From Polynucleobacter sp. UB-Piko-W3 (GTDB lineage Bacteria; Pseudomonadota; Gammaproteobacteria; Burkholderiales; Burkholderiaceae): 64,000 bases of DNA. Location: the NCBI RefSeq assembly GCF_018881635.1, contig NZ_JACVPY010000002.1, forward strand, positions 705,545 to 769,544. Direction: 5' to 3'. Shown here piece after piece: positions 1 through 7,824 of the stretch (positions within the stretch are counted from its first letter, which is position 1; every line of letters starts with the position of its first letter). A program made the position numbers and the translations under genes. The notes beneath the pieces were generated by a model, which saw only the letters and a list, made by a program, of their open reading frames with translations, was not told the origin of the DNA and did not search any database.

Positions 1-70
1 ATTGAATACGGGATTAGTTTATCTTGTTGGCGCAGAGTGAAATCTCTAGGGCTTAGGGATGCTCCATTTC

Positions 71-457
71 CTATTGGCTCTTAGTTACCCTAGCTCTTCC
101 ATACTTAAAAAACTTCTTACCAATAAAGTTTACCGCTAAAGAAATAATAGCGGTAACAACCCCAGTCATCATTGCTTCCGTTGTGTAGCTACCAAAGTGC
201 GTTGGATGTATTAATAAGTCTGCAATGAAACACATTCCGCCAGTAATACCTGCAACTACATATTTATTACCAAACCAGCGATAAGTAAACAGCGAAAGGA
301 TAAGAACACCAACACCAGTGATAAATCCTGTCTCCACTGCCTTGTGAAGGTGGCCCAAAGTTGCCAACCAAATATTACCCTGCACCATAACTAAAAGGCA
401 GGCAGGCGTTGCTTCGCAAAATGGAGTTAAAAATATCTTAATTTTTTGTCTTAGCAT
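71..457 (-). CDS. Small integral membrane protein, function unknown
   Basis: A 128-aa protein with a short basic N-terminus (MLRQKIKIF) and three to four hydrophobic segments, at roughly residues 17-35, 43-60, 65-85 and 92-112, followed by a basic C-terminal tail (KKFFKYGRARVTKSQ). The pattern suggests an inner-membrane protein, with positive charges at both ends on the cytoplasmic side. I do not recognise the family. It is followed 114 bp upstream by another small membrane protein on the same strand, at the outer edge of the tRNA-Arg fragment array, so it may be accessory. The start ATG at 457 is the only reasonable one; no strong ribosome-binding site is visible. Confidence 0.55.
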   Translation of the reverse strand: MLRQKIKIFLTPFCEATPACLLVMVQGNIWLATLGHLHKAVETGFITGVGVLILSLFTYRWFGNKYVVAGITGGMCFIADLLIHPTHFGSYTTEAMMTGVVTAIISLAVNFIGKKFFKYGRARVTKSQ

Positions 458-571
458 TATTAACTTTCGTCAATAAAATGATCAACGGTATCACGCCCAA
501 GCAATCTGCACAAATAAAACTGCTCGAAAGTGGTTTTAGCGTGTCTTAGTGGTCCGTGGTCTAAATCTGAG

Positions 572-1105
572 TTATCCGTTTGAATACTCCGGATTAAAAG
601 TTTGAAATAAGGCAATTCCAATACAAGCCATGAATAATGCTAATGAAGTGTAATTCATTGTCTTAGCTCGACGAACTAAACAATCATATTTTAGAAAACC
701 TACGATAGCTAATAAAGTCGCAAGAACCGCCAAAAGTGATAGATTAATCAGCAACAAGGTTACAACATTCCAAAATCCTGTTGCTCCTGGCACTAAATCT
801 TGATGAACAATATATTGCTCCTTGCCCGCGCCAAAAACACCTACAAAAAAAGTACCTAGCCAATTAGCCCATAGTGAAATGTATAGAGAGATAGTCGCAA
901 TCTTTTTTGAAAAAACCGGCAAAGTTAATTGCGGCCACATCCAAGCAAATGCGAAAAAGACGAGCGCCTGAACAGCGCCAATTAAGTGGGCTTGTAATAA
1001 GCCAATTTGGGCAATTGCATAAGGCGAGTAAATGGGGGCCAATAAACCACACATCAACATCAATAAGCCCGATATTAAGAAATATCTATTGAAGTGAAAA
1101 TTCAT
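572..1105 (-). CDS. Four-helix membrane protein resembling hydroxylaminobenzene mutase / styrene-oxide isomerase
   Basis: A 177-aa inner-membrane protein with four hydrophobic helices. The layout GLLQAHLIGAVQA, then a Trp-rich second helix, then a YxxxWANWLGTFFVGVFGAG segment, is how I remember the small isomerases HabA/HabB (hydroxylaminobenzene mutase) and StyC (styrene-oxide isomerase). It includes the His of the AHL motif and the NW pair after helix three. This is recollection of the family pattern, not a search. The start at 1105 is preferred over a TTG at 1117 because a GGGGC ribosome-binding site lies six bases before it. It lies just outside the leftmost tRNA-Arg fragment. If the call is right it would isomerise a small aromatic or epoxide; the substrate is unknown. 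Confidence 0.5.
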   Translation of the reverse strand: MNFHFNRYFLISGLLMLMCGLLAPIYSPYAIAQIGLLQAHLIGAVQALVFFAFAWMWPQLTLPVFSKKIATISLYISLWANWLGTFFVGVFGAGKEQYIVHQDLVPGATGFWNVVTLLLINLSLLAVLATLLAIVGFLKYDCLVRRAKTMNYTSLALFMACIGIALFQTFNPEYSNG

Positions 1106-1271
1106 TTTTTGCCCCAATTACTAAAGTTGAGTGCTTCAATATTAGTCTAAAGGGTTATTCTTACAAATGAAAAAACCACTCGACGCTGGTTTTAGTGAGC
1201 CTTGGCGGTCAGAGGCGGAACAGGCTAGATCTAAAAAATTTTTGAGAGACCTCACGGGTCAGCCGGGCTTT

Positions 1272-1332
1272 TGGCCTGCCCAGCAAGATTCAAATGTGCG
1301 ACCTACGCCTTAGAAGCTTTAAAAATGAGGCT
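1272..1332 (-). repeat. tRNA-Arg 3'-half fragment, copy A (most diverged)
   Basis: Bases 1272-1316 match the 3' half of the tRNA-Arg at 22221-22297, from CCA to the anticodon loop, in the same orientation, with three mismatches in 45. The 5' half is absent. After the loop the sequence changes to CTTTAAAAATGAGGCT, a tail also found after copy E. Upstream, CGGGCTTT resembles the flanks of copies B and D. It cannot encode a tRNA. I infer a duplicated attachment-site end, or a dispersed repeat derived from one. The rest of the gene-free stretch 1106-1425 shows nothing else I can name. Confidence 0.8.
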
Positions 1333-1425
1333 TCAACTAATTATTGCACTTAAATAGTGCATTAGAGCACCAAGCTGTTCCCAGCAACTGGGCCCATTGT
1401 TTCTAGAGGCGTTAGTTTAGTAACT

Positions 1426-2838
1426 ATGAACTTGCCTTATGACGAAATGCTCGATGCCAATGGTAAAGCACGTCCACACTACCAAATTTTTCATCAATGG
1501 TTAATGCAACAAAGCGAAACCTTGATGGGTTTAAAGCGTGCAGAAGCAGATCTTATTTTTAGGCGTGTTGGCATTACCTTTGCTGTTTATGGAGACAACC
1601 TGGGTGCAGAAAGAACTATTCCATTTGATCAAGTACCCCGTATCTTTAATGCCAAGGAATGGGAACTTCTAGAAACAGGTTTACGGCAACGCGTTAAAGC
1701 ACTCAATCGCTTTATCTACGATGTGTACCACGATGAAGACATCATCAGAGCCGGCATTGTTCCTGCAGAGCAAATATTTAACAATGCTCAATATCGCCCA
1801 GAGATGCGAAATGTGAGTGTGCCTCGTGATATCTACGCACAAATTGCAGGCATTGATATTGTTAGAGCAGGCGAAGGTGAATTTTATGTTCTAGAAGATA
1901 ACCTACGCGTTCCTTCTGGTGTGTCTTATATGGTTGAAGACCGCAAGATGATGATGCGCCTTTTTCCGGATCTATTTCAAAAATATCGTGTTGCCCCCGT
2001 AGGTCACTACCCAGATCTTCTATTAGAGTGCTTGAAATCGGTCAAACCAGATGATGTTAAAAAGCCGAACGTAGTAGTCCTAACACCAGGCATGTATAAC
2101 TCTGCATATTTTGAACATAGCTATCTTTCACAGCAGATGGGTGTTGAGTTAGTTGAGGGTAAAGATTTATTTGTAAAGAATGAACAAGTCTTTATGCGCA
2201 CTACTCAGGGGCCAGAGCGTGTCGATGTGATCTATCGCCGGGTAGATGATGACTTTTTAGATCCACTTTCCTTCCGCTCAGATACTACGCTTGGAGTGGC
2301 CGGACTACTCTCCGCCTATCGCGCTGGCAACGTCACCCTAGCCAATGCTATTGGTACTGGTGTGGCCGATGATAAATCGATCTACCCTTATGTTCCAGAG
2401 ATGATTGAGTTCTATCTGGGCGAGAAACCAATTCTCAATAATGTGCCTACTTATCAATGTCGAAAGACAGATGACTTAGCATATACGCTAGCGAACCTCG
2501 ATAAACTTGTAGTCAAGCTGACTCATGGTGCTGGTGGCTATGGCATGTTAGTAGGACCAGCATCAACAAAGGCTGAAATTCAAGAATTTAGAGCCCATTT
2601 GATTGCTAATCCAGATAGATATATTGCACAACCTACCTTAGCGTTATCTACCTGCCCAACTTTTGTGGAGTCAGGCATTGCACCTCGGCATATTGATCTA
2701 AGACCTTTCGTCCTCTCAGGAAAAACCATCAAAATGGTCCCTGGCGGATTAACTAGGGTTGCTCTGAAAGAAGGTTCTTTAGTTGTGAACTCCTCCCAAG
2801 GCGGTGGCACCAAAGATACCTGGGTGCTAGAGGAATGA
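1426..2838 (+). CDS. Circularly permuted ATP-grasp type 2 protein (DUF404/DUF407 family)
   Basis: A 470-aa protein of the circularly permuted ATP-grasp family: MNLPYDEML start, GVTFAVYG-like segment (here GITFAVYGD), FNAKEWELLETGLRQR, DIYAQIAGIDIVR, GEFYVLEDNLRVPSGVSY and, near the end, KLTHGAGGYGMLVGP. Relatives are thought to be ATP-dependent carboxylate-amine ligases, but no substrate is established. It opens a four-gene plus-strand operon with an alpha-E protein (13 bp gap), a transglutaminase-like protein and an Anbu peptidase. This gene group is widely conserved and is thought to act in synthesis and processing of a peptide or peptide-like product. The first gene follows the tRNA-Arg fragment at 1272 by about 90 bp. 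No clear ribosome-binding site is visible. Confidence 0.92.
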   Translation: MNLPYDEMLDANGKARPHYQIFHQWLMQQSETLMGLKRAEADLIFRRVGITFAVYGDNLGAERTIPFDQVPRIFNAKEWELLETGLRQRVKALNRFIYDVYHDEDIIRAGIVPAEQIFNNAQYRPEMRNVSVPRDIYAQIAGIDIVRAGEGEFYVLEDNLRVPSGVSYMVEDRKMMMRLFPDLFQKYRVAPVGHYPDLLLECLKSVKPDDVKKPNVVVLTPGMYNSAYFEHSYLSQQMGVELVEGKDLFVKNEQVFMRTTQGPERVDVIYRRVDDDFLDPLSFRSDTTLGVAGLLSAYRAGNVTLANAIGTGVADDKSIYPYVPEMIEFYLGEKPILNNVPTYQCRKTDDLAYTLANLDKLVVKLTHGAGGYGMLVGPASTKAEIQEFRAHLIANPDRYIAQPTLALSTCPTFVESGIAPRHIDLRPFVLSGKTIKMVPGGLTRVALKEGSLVVNSSQGGGTKDTWVLEE

Positions 2839-2851
2839 AGGAGGAGCAAGC

Positions 2852-3811
2852 ATGTTAAGTCGCACTGCTGATTGCCTTTATTGGATGGCCCGATACACTG
2901 AGCGAGCAGAAAATACTGCTCGTATGCTTGATGTCAATCATCAAACATCACTATTACCTCAACCTGCTCAGTTTCTAGAGCAGAGCTGGAAAAAATTACT
3001 GACGATCTCAAAATTAGAAGAAAGTTTTCTTAGTCAATATGATTTGATCAATCGTGAAAATGTATTGGACTTCATGATTTATGAAACTGGCAATCCATCT
3101 AGCATTGTTTCTTGTTTATTTGCAGCTCGTGAAAATGCTCGCGTCATCAGAGGCCGAATTACATCTGAGGTATGGGAAACCCAAAATACTACTTGGCTGG
3201 AATTACAGCAAATTCTAGAATCAAGGCATCAAGCTGACCCCAGTAGATTACTAGAATGGGTAAAACACCGCTGCCATCTTTTCAGAGGAGTCTTACATGG
3301 CACAATGCTAAAAAATGAAGCCTTCTACTTTATTAGAGTAGGCACGCTACTAGAACGTGCCGATAACACGGCCCGTATTCTAGAAAATAAATATGAAGAG
3401 CAAGAGACCATTCAAGCATTAGAAGATAGCGCTGATCATAACTTTTTTGATTTTTACCATTGGGCAGCACTACTTCGATCTGTGTCTGCTTTTGAAATTT
3501 ATCGTCAAATCTATTCAGATCAAGTGACCCCAAAGCAAGTAGCTCAGTTACTGATTTTTAATAAGCAGATGCCACGCTCATTGGTATGCTGTATTAATGA
3601 GTTAATCCCATTAATATCTGAGGTCAAGAATCAACAATCCAAAGACATTGAACGTCTATTAGGAAAACTCAAGGCAAGTCTTGATTACTCCGATATTGAT
3701 GAAGTCTTTGAGCAAGGATTAGAGGAATTTATTGAAACCTTCTTGGAGCGCATTAATCATATTGCTAATGAATTTAGTAGCGCCTACCTTATCCCACTAG
3801 CAGCTATCTAA
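2852..3811 (+). CDS. Alpha-E domain protein (DUF403)
   Basis: A 319-aa mostly helical cytoplasmic protein opening with MLSRTADCLYWMARYTERAENTAR, the signature start of the alpha-E family. An internal RVGTLLERADNTARILENKY (about residues 160-180) repeats the same RxxxxxERADNTAR theme, consistent with a duplicated helical unit. The length is normal for the family. The molecular role is unproven; its fixed partnership with a permuted ATP-grasp protein suggests a subunit or accessory to that ligase. A GGAGG ribosome-binding site precedes the ATG, which lies 13 bp after the ATP-grasp stop, so the two are almost certainly co-transcribed. Confidence 0.92.
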   Translation: MLSRTADCLYWMARYTERAENTARMLDVNHQTSLLPQPAQFLEQSWKKLLTISKLEESFLSQYDLINRENVLDFMIYETGNPSSIVSCLFAARENARVIRGRITSEVWETQNTTWLELQQILESRHQADPSRLLEWVKHRCHLFRGVLHGTMLKNEAFYFIRVGTLLERADNTARILENKYEEQETIQALEDSADHNFFDFYHWAALLRSVSAFEIYRQIYSDQVTPKQVAQLLIFNKQMPRSLVCCINELIPLISEVKNQQSKDIERLLGKLKASLDYSDIDEVFEQGLEEFIETFLERINHIANEFSSAYLIPLAAI

Positions 3812-3828
3812 AGCCTTTTAATGAATAT

Positions 3829-4626
3829 ATGTATCTGAAGATCCGCCATCAAACCGAATACCGCTATGAAACACCAGTACGGTATTCCATTCAAGAACTT
3901 CGCCTAACGCCAAGCACCAATGCAGGCCAGGAGGTCAGTAAATGGAAAATCAATACTCCGATTCAAGCCTCAAATTCAATTGATGCCTTTGGAAATGCTT
4001 GCAGCGTCTTTGTTCAAGAAAGCCCTTATACCTCTATGATGATTGAGGCTGAAGGTGAAGTACGGACCCAAGACGCCTATGAGTTCATCGACAACCCAAA
4101 GGCTGTATCGCCCTACTATCTTCTGCAGCAAACCAACCTAACCGAGCCAAGCGAAGAAATGCTGGCCTATTTTGCTAGCAAACTTCCCAAGAAGAACTCT
4201 ATTGATGATGTTCTCAAATTAGCAACTGCCATACAAGAGACCATTCAATACGTGCCAGGGCAAACCAATTTTGCGACTACTGCAGTACAGTCCTTTGTCA
4301 TGAAATCCGGTGTTTGCCAAGATCATGCCCATGTCATGCTGGGCTTATGTCGGGCATCCCATATTCCGGCTCGTTATGTCAGTGGATATTTCTTTGCCGA
4401 AGAGTCACCAAACCTAGCTAGCCATGCTTGGATTGATTTTTGTAGTGATATCGATAAAGGAATCTGGACTAGCATTGATATCACTCACGCATGCCTAGTA
4501 GATGCCCGCCATATTCGCTTGGCTATTGGCAAAGATTATTACTCTGCTGCCCCCGTTAAGGGAGTGCGCACAGGTGGCGGTGGTGAAGAGCTCAGCGCTA
4601 CCATTTCTATACAAAAGTTAGCCTGA
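3829..4626 (+). CDS. Transglutaminase-like cysteine protease family protein
   Basis: A 265-aa soluble protein. The N-terminal beta domain (MYLKIRHQTEYRYETPVRYSIQELRLTP) is the bacterial transglutaminase N-terminal region. The core has the Cys-His-Asp triad: C163 in SGVCQDHAH, H199 in SHAWIDF, and an Asp in SIDITHACLVDARHI. No signal peptide is seen. It lies 17 bp after the alpha-E gene and 55 bp before the Anbu peptidase. In this conserved group it is expected to cut or cross-link amide bonds in the product of the ATP-grasp ligase; that is inference from context. Confidence 0.92.
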   Translation: MYLKIRHQTEYRYETPVRYSIQELRLTPSTNAGQEVSKWKINTPIQASNSIDAFGNACSVFVQESPYTSMMIEAEGEVRTQDAYEFIDNPKAVSPYYLLQQTNLTEPSEEMLAYFASKLPKKNSIDDVLKLATAIQETIQYVPGQTNFATTAVQSFVMKSGVCQDHAHVMLGLCRASHIPARYVSGYFFAEESPNLASHAWIDFCSDIDKGIWTSIDITHACLVDARHIRLAIGKDYYSAAPVKGVRTGGGGEELSATISIQKLA

Positions 4627-4681
4627 ACAATCCTCAAATATTTGCGGGATAATTCAAGGGATTAAATCAAAGGATTAAGGT

Positions 4682-5554
4682 ATGACGTATTGTGTTGGGA
4701 TTTGCTTAAAAGATGGGCTTGTATTTTTATCGGATACCCGCACAAATGCTGGTGTAGATCAAATCGGGACCTTTAGAAAAATGACTTTGTTCCAAAAAGA
4801 CAAAGATCGTTTTTTTTCACTGATGAGCGCCGGTAACTTGGCTATTACCCAAGCTGTCAAAGAAATACTTCTCCAAGGCCAAATGCTCAACGGTAAAAAT
4901 CTATGGAATGTGGATAACGCCCATGATGCAGCTGCAGTGGTCGGAGATGCGATTAAGCAAGTTTATGATCGCGACCATAAGGCCTTAGAAAAAGCAGGGA
5001 TTGATTTTAACTGCAATCTGATCTTTGGCGGACAGGTAAAAGGTGAGCGGCCACGCCTATTCAATATCTACTCTGCTGGAAACTTTATTGAGGCGACGCC
5101 AGAGAATTGCTACTTCCAGATTGGTGAAGCCAAATACGGTAAACCGATTCTGGATCGTGTGCTGAATTTTTCAACACCGCTCAATCTGGCTACTAAATGC
5201 GCATTGATTTCGATGGACTCAACCTTAAATAGCAACATCTCTGTTGGCTTACCTCTTGATTTATTGGTTTACGAAAAGAACTCACTTAAGGCAAGTAAGC
5301 TGGTGACTTTAGATGAATCTAATCCCTATTACAAAATGATCCATCAGGTATGGGGAGAGAAGCTACGGGCAGCATTTAATTCTATTTCCGAACCAAGCTG
5401 GAGTGGTGCCAATAAATCTAGCGCAATTTCTGCACCTGCAAAAAAGATGGGCCCAGTAGCAATTCACGGGCAACCATCCAAACTCAGGAAGAAAAAAACT
5501 GCTGCACCAACTTTGGCAGCCACCAAGAAAACTACAGTAAAGAAAAAAGTCTAG
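4682..5554 (+). CDS. Anbu-type proteasome-like peptidase (Ntn hydrolase) with basic tail
   Basis: A 290-aa member of the Anbu family (ancestral beta subunit), related to HslV and proteasome beta subunits. After removal of Met1 the N-terminal Thr is the expected nucleophile (TYCVGICLKDGLVFLSDTRTN), with D17 and K32 of the mature chain in the usual positions. Anbu proteins are usually near 245-250 residues. This one adds about 40 residues rich in Lys, Ala, Pro and Thr (LRKKKTAAP...KKTTVKKKV), which is unusual. It closes the ATP-grasp/alpha-E/transglutaminase operon, the standard Anbu context, and is followed by a strong terminator. The physiological substrate is unknown. Confidence 0.93.
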   Translation: MTYCVGICLKDGLVFLSDTRTNAGVDQIGTFRKMTLFQKDKDRFFSLMSAGNLAITQAVKEILLQGQMLNGKNLWNVDNAHDAAAVVGDAIKQVYDRDHKALEKAGIDFNCNLIFGGQVKGERPRLFNIYSAGNFIEATPENCYFQIGEAKYGKPILDRVLNFSTPLNLATKCALISMDSTLNSNISVGLPLDLLVYEKNSLKASKLVTLDESNPYYKMIHQVWGEKLRAAFNSISEPSWSGANKSSAISAPAKKMGPVAIHGQPSKLRKKKTAAPTLAATKKTTVKKKV

Positions 5555-5575
5555 CCTGTTTGGGTCAATGGAAAT

Positions 5576-5606
5576 AAAAAACCCTTGAGTAAAACAAGGG
5601 TTTTTT
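5576..5606. terminator. Bidirectional intrinsic terminator between Anbu and cynS
   Basis: An A-run, then ACCCTTG, a seven-base loop, CAAGGGT and a T-run form a perfect stem usable on both strands. It lies between the converging ends of the Anbu gene (stop 5554) and cynS (stop 5624). Confidence 0.93.
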
Positions 5607-5623
5607 GTCATTACGATTAGAGA

Positions 5624-6070
5624 TTAGTAAGTCTTATAGGATAAATACTTACCAGAAAGGACTACCTGCACCCGATCTCCCTTAGGATCTGGCTCGCGCT
5701 GTATATCCATAGAAAAATCAATTGCACTCATAATTCCATCACCAAACTCTTCATGGATGAGCTCTTTAATGGTGGTGCCATACACACTCACAATCTCATA
5801 CCAGCGATAGATCAGTGGATCTGTTGGTACAGCAGTTGGCAAAGAACCCTTATACGGAACAATTTGTAACCAAGCCATTTCTTCATCAGTTAGCTCAAAC
5901 AACTTACCGGCAGCCTCGGCTTGCGCCTTAGTAAAGGTCATTTGTCCAAGGCAACCAGCTGTTACCCACTCCTTTGATTCGCCAATTGCTTTCGCAATAT
6001 CACTCCACTTCATTCCTTTTCGCACTTTTGCTTCGATGATCTTTTGCGTAACTACAGAACGGTCCATCAT
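5624..6070 (-). CDS. cynS: Cyanate hydratase (cyanase)
   Basis: A 148-aa enzyme that converts cyanate and bicarbonate to ammonia and carbon dioxide, giving nitrogen and detoxifying cyanate. The N-terminal helical domain (KIIEAKVRKGMKWSDIAKAI) and the C-terminal catalytic region carry the family's Arg and Glu in YRWYEIVSVYG and Ser in GIMSAIDF. The length matches the family. The start is set at 6070 because AAGGAG lies six bases upstream; a longer reading to 6091 would have no ribosome-binding site. It is the last gene of a cyanate operon behind the ABC transporter genes, with a 22-bp gap. Confidence 0.95.
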   Translation of the reverse strand: MMDRSVVTQKIIEAKVRKGMKWSDIAKAIGESKEWVTAGCLGQMTFTKAQAEAAGKLFELTDEEMAWLQIVPYKGSLPTAVPTDPLIYRWYEIVSVYGTTIKELIHEEFGDGIMSAIDFSMDIQREPDPKGDRVQVVLSGKYLSYKTY

Positions 6071-6092
6071 TTTTTTCTCCTTGATATTCAAT

Positions 6093-6959
6093 TTATTGAG
6101 TAATCGGTGTGTGCAAACCAGGACATACTAATACTGGCTGGTAACCATCTAGCTCTCCAGCAGATCCCTTGATTTGCAAGTCTTTTGAGCGATTTACTAA
6201 GAAATCAACTAAGTGATTTCTCATGGGGTAGTACATTGGGTCATGATGCAAATTTGCCCTCTTTCGATTTTTAGGCAAGGTATTGATGACAATTTCTGCA
6301 ATCCGAGCATTCGGTCCATTACTCATCAACATAATCTTGTCTGATAACAAAATAGCCTCGTCAACATCATGCGTAATCATGAATACCGTTTGTTTGGTCT
6401 CGCTACAAATCTTGAGTAATTCATCTTGAATCACCCCGCGAGTCAATGCATCTAAAGCCCCAAACGGCTCATCCAGTAATAGCATTTTTGGCTCAATTGC
6501 AAAGGCTCTTGCAATACCAACCCTTTGCTTCATACCGCCAGATAATTCTGATGGCTTTTTATTCTCTGCATTTATTAAGCCAACCATTGCTAAATATTTT
6601 TTAGAATGCTCAGTAATTTGAGATTTATTCCAGTCGGGATACTTAGACTTGACGGCAAAAGCAACATTTTGTAGCACTGTCATCCATGGCATTAATGCAT
6701 GACCTTGGAAAACAACGCCACGATCCAAGCTAGGGCCCTTAATTTCTCGACTGAGCATATAGGCATAGCCATCTGTAGCCTCCTCTAGACCAGCAAGGAC
6801 ATTTAGAATCGTTGTCTTGCCACATCCTGAATGCCCAATGATGCAAACAAACTCGCCGCGTTCGATTTCGAAATTGATGCCTTCAAATACTGGTGGTGAG
6901 CCTGCCTTAAATGACTTACTTAAGTTCTCAACTTTCAAAAATGAATTTTCAGTCTGCAT
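6093..6959 (-). CDS. cynD: Nitrate/cyanate-type ABC transporter ATP-binding protein
   Basis: A 288-aa ABC ATPase of the NrtD/CynD/SsuB group, energising import through the adjacent permease. Walker A GHSGCGKTT, signature LSGGMKQRVG and Walker B LLLDEPFGALD are intact, followed by the switch His in MITHDVDEA. The C-terminal 40 residues extend past the usual domain end. The start at 6959 (MQTENSFLKVENL) is chosen because the longer reading extends into the permease gene in another frame. The ATG overlaps the permease stop by 11 bp, implying translational coupling. Direct linkage to cyanase makes cyanate the likely substrate rather than nitrate or taurine; this is contextual. Confidence 0.88.
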   Translation of the reverse strand: MQTENSFLKVENLSKSFKAGSPPVFEGINFEIERGEFVCIIGHSGCGKTTILNVLAGLEEATDGYAYMLSREIKGPSLDRGVVFQGHALMPWMTVLQNVAFAVKSKYPDWNKSQITEHSKKYLAMVGLINAENKKPSELSGGMKQRVGIARAFAIEPKMLLLDEPFGALDALTRGVIQDELLKICSETKQTVFMITHDVDEAILLSDKIMLMSNGPNARIAEIVINTLPKNRKRANLHHDPMYYPMRNHLVDFLVNRSKDLQIKGSAGELDGYQPVLVCPGLHTPITQ

Positions 6960-7809
6960 AAGAAACAACCTTCTGTAATTTTGCAAAAGCAATGTCGAGC
7001 AACATGCCAACCAATCCAATCATGATGATTGCAAAAATAACGCTAGATAAAGATAGGTTATTCCATTCATTCCATAGGAAGTAGCCTATACCAGTACCCC
7101 CCACTAACATTTCTGCAGCCACAATCACTAGCCAAGCAATACCCATTGAGATACGCATACCGGTCAAAATAGTAGGTGCTGCTGCTGGCAGAATAACGAG
7201 GAAAGCTTTCCGCATTGGTGATACTTCCAAGGTTTTTGTAACATTCAATAATTCTTTGCGAACATTAGCGACCCCAAAGGCGGTATTCAACAACATTGGC
7301 CATACAGAGCAAATAAAGATTACAAAGATTCCAGAGATAGAAGAATCCTTAATCGTATACAGCGCTATTGGCATCCAAGCTAACGGTGATATTGGCTTGA
7401 GGATTTGTATAAAGGGATTAAATGCTTCATATGCTAAGGGAGACATGCCTATTAGAAATCCGAAAGGAATAGCGACTAACATTGCCAACAAGAAACCGAG
7501 ACCTACACGAGCCAAAGAATAAGCCAGCTGAATACCTATCCCTTTATCATTTGGCCCATTGTCATAAAAAGGATGTGAGAGTTGCTGATAAAAGGTTTCC
7601 CCCATTTTTGCGAGAGTTGGAAAGCCCGACTTTTCAACCGTAGTCCCCGCCCCCTGACCCATGAGCGCCTGATATTCACTCGAGCCTGTTAGTGCTGCAG
7701 GGGTCGAAACTACTTTGGGGGCAGTCACAATATGCCAAATACATAAGGCCATCAGCAAAATAACAACTGACAGGATCATTCCTCGGGTTTTAACGGATAA
7801 CTTATTCAT
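6949..7809 (-). CDS. cynB: Nitrate/cyanate-type ABC transporter permease
   Basis: A 286-aa inner-membrane permease of the NrtB/CynB/SsuC family. It has an N-terminal helix (residues 9-27), a periplasmic stretch and then five to six helices. The ATPase-coupling loop is visible in TKTLEVSPMRKAFLVILPAAAPTILTGMR, close to the EAA consensus. It lies 15 bp after the binding-protein gene and overlaps the ATPase gene by 11 bp. Its place between a Tat-exported binding protein and cyanase supports cyanate uptake. Confidence 0.88.
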   Translation of the reverse strand: MNKLSVKTRGMILSVVILLMALCIWHIVTAPKVVSTPAALTGSSEYQALMGQGAGTTVEKSGFPTLAKMGETFYQQLSHPFYDNGPNDKGIGIQLAYSLARVGLGFLLAMLVAIPFGFLIGMSPLAYEAFNPFIQILKPISPLAWMPIALYTIKDSSISGIFVIFICSVWPMLLNTAFGVANVRKELLNVTKTLEVSPMRKAFLVILPAAAPTILTGMRISMGIAWLVIVAAEMLVGGTGIGYFLWNEWNNLSLSSVIFAIIMIGLVGMLLDIAFAKLQKVVSYAD

Positions 7810-7824
7810 TGATTACCTTCTGAT

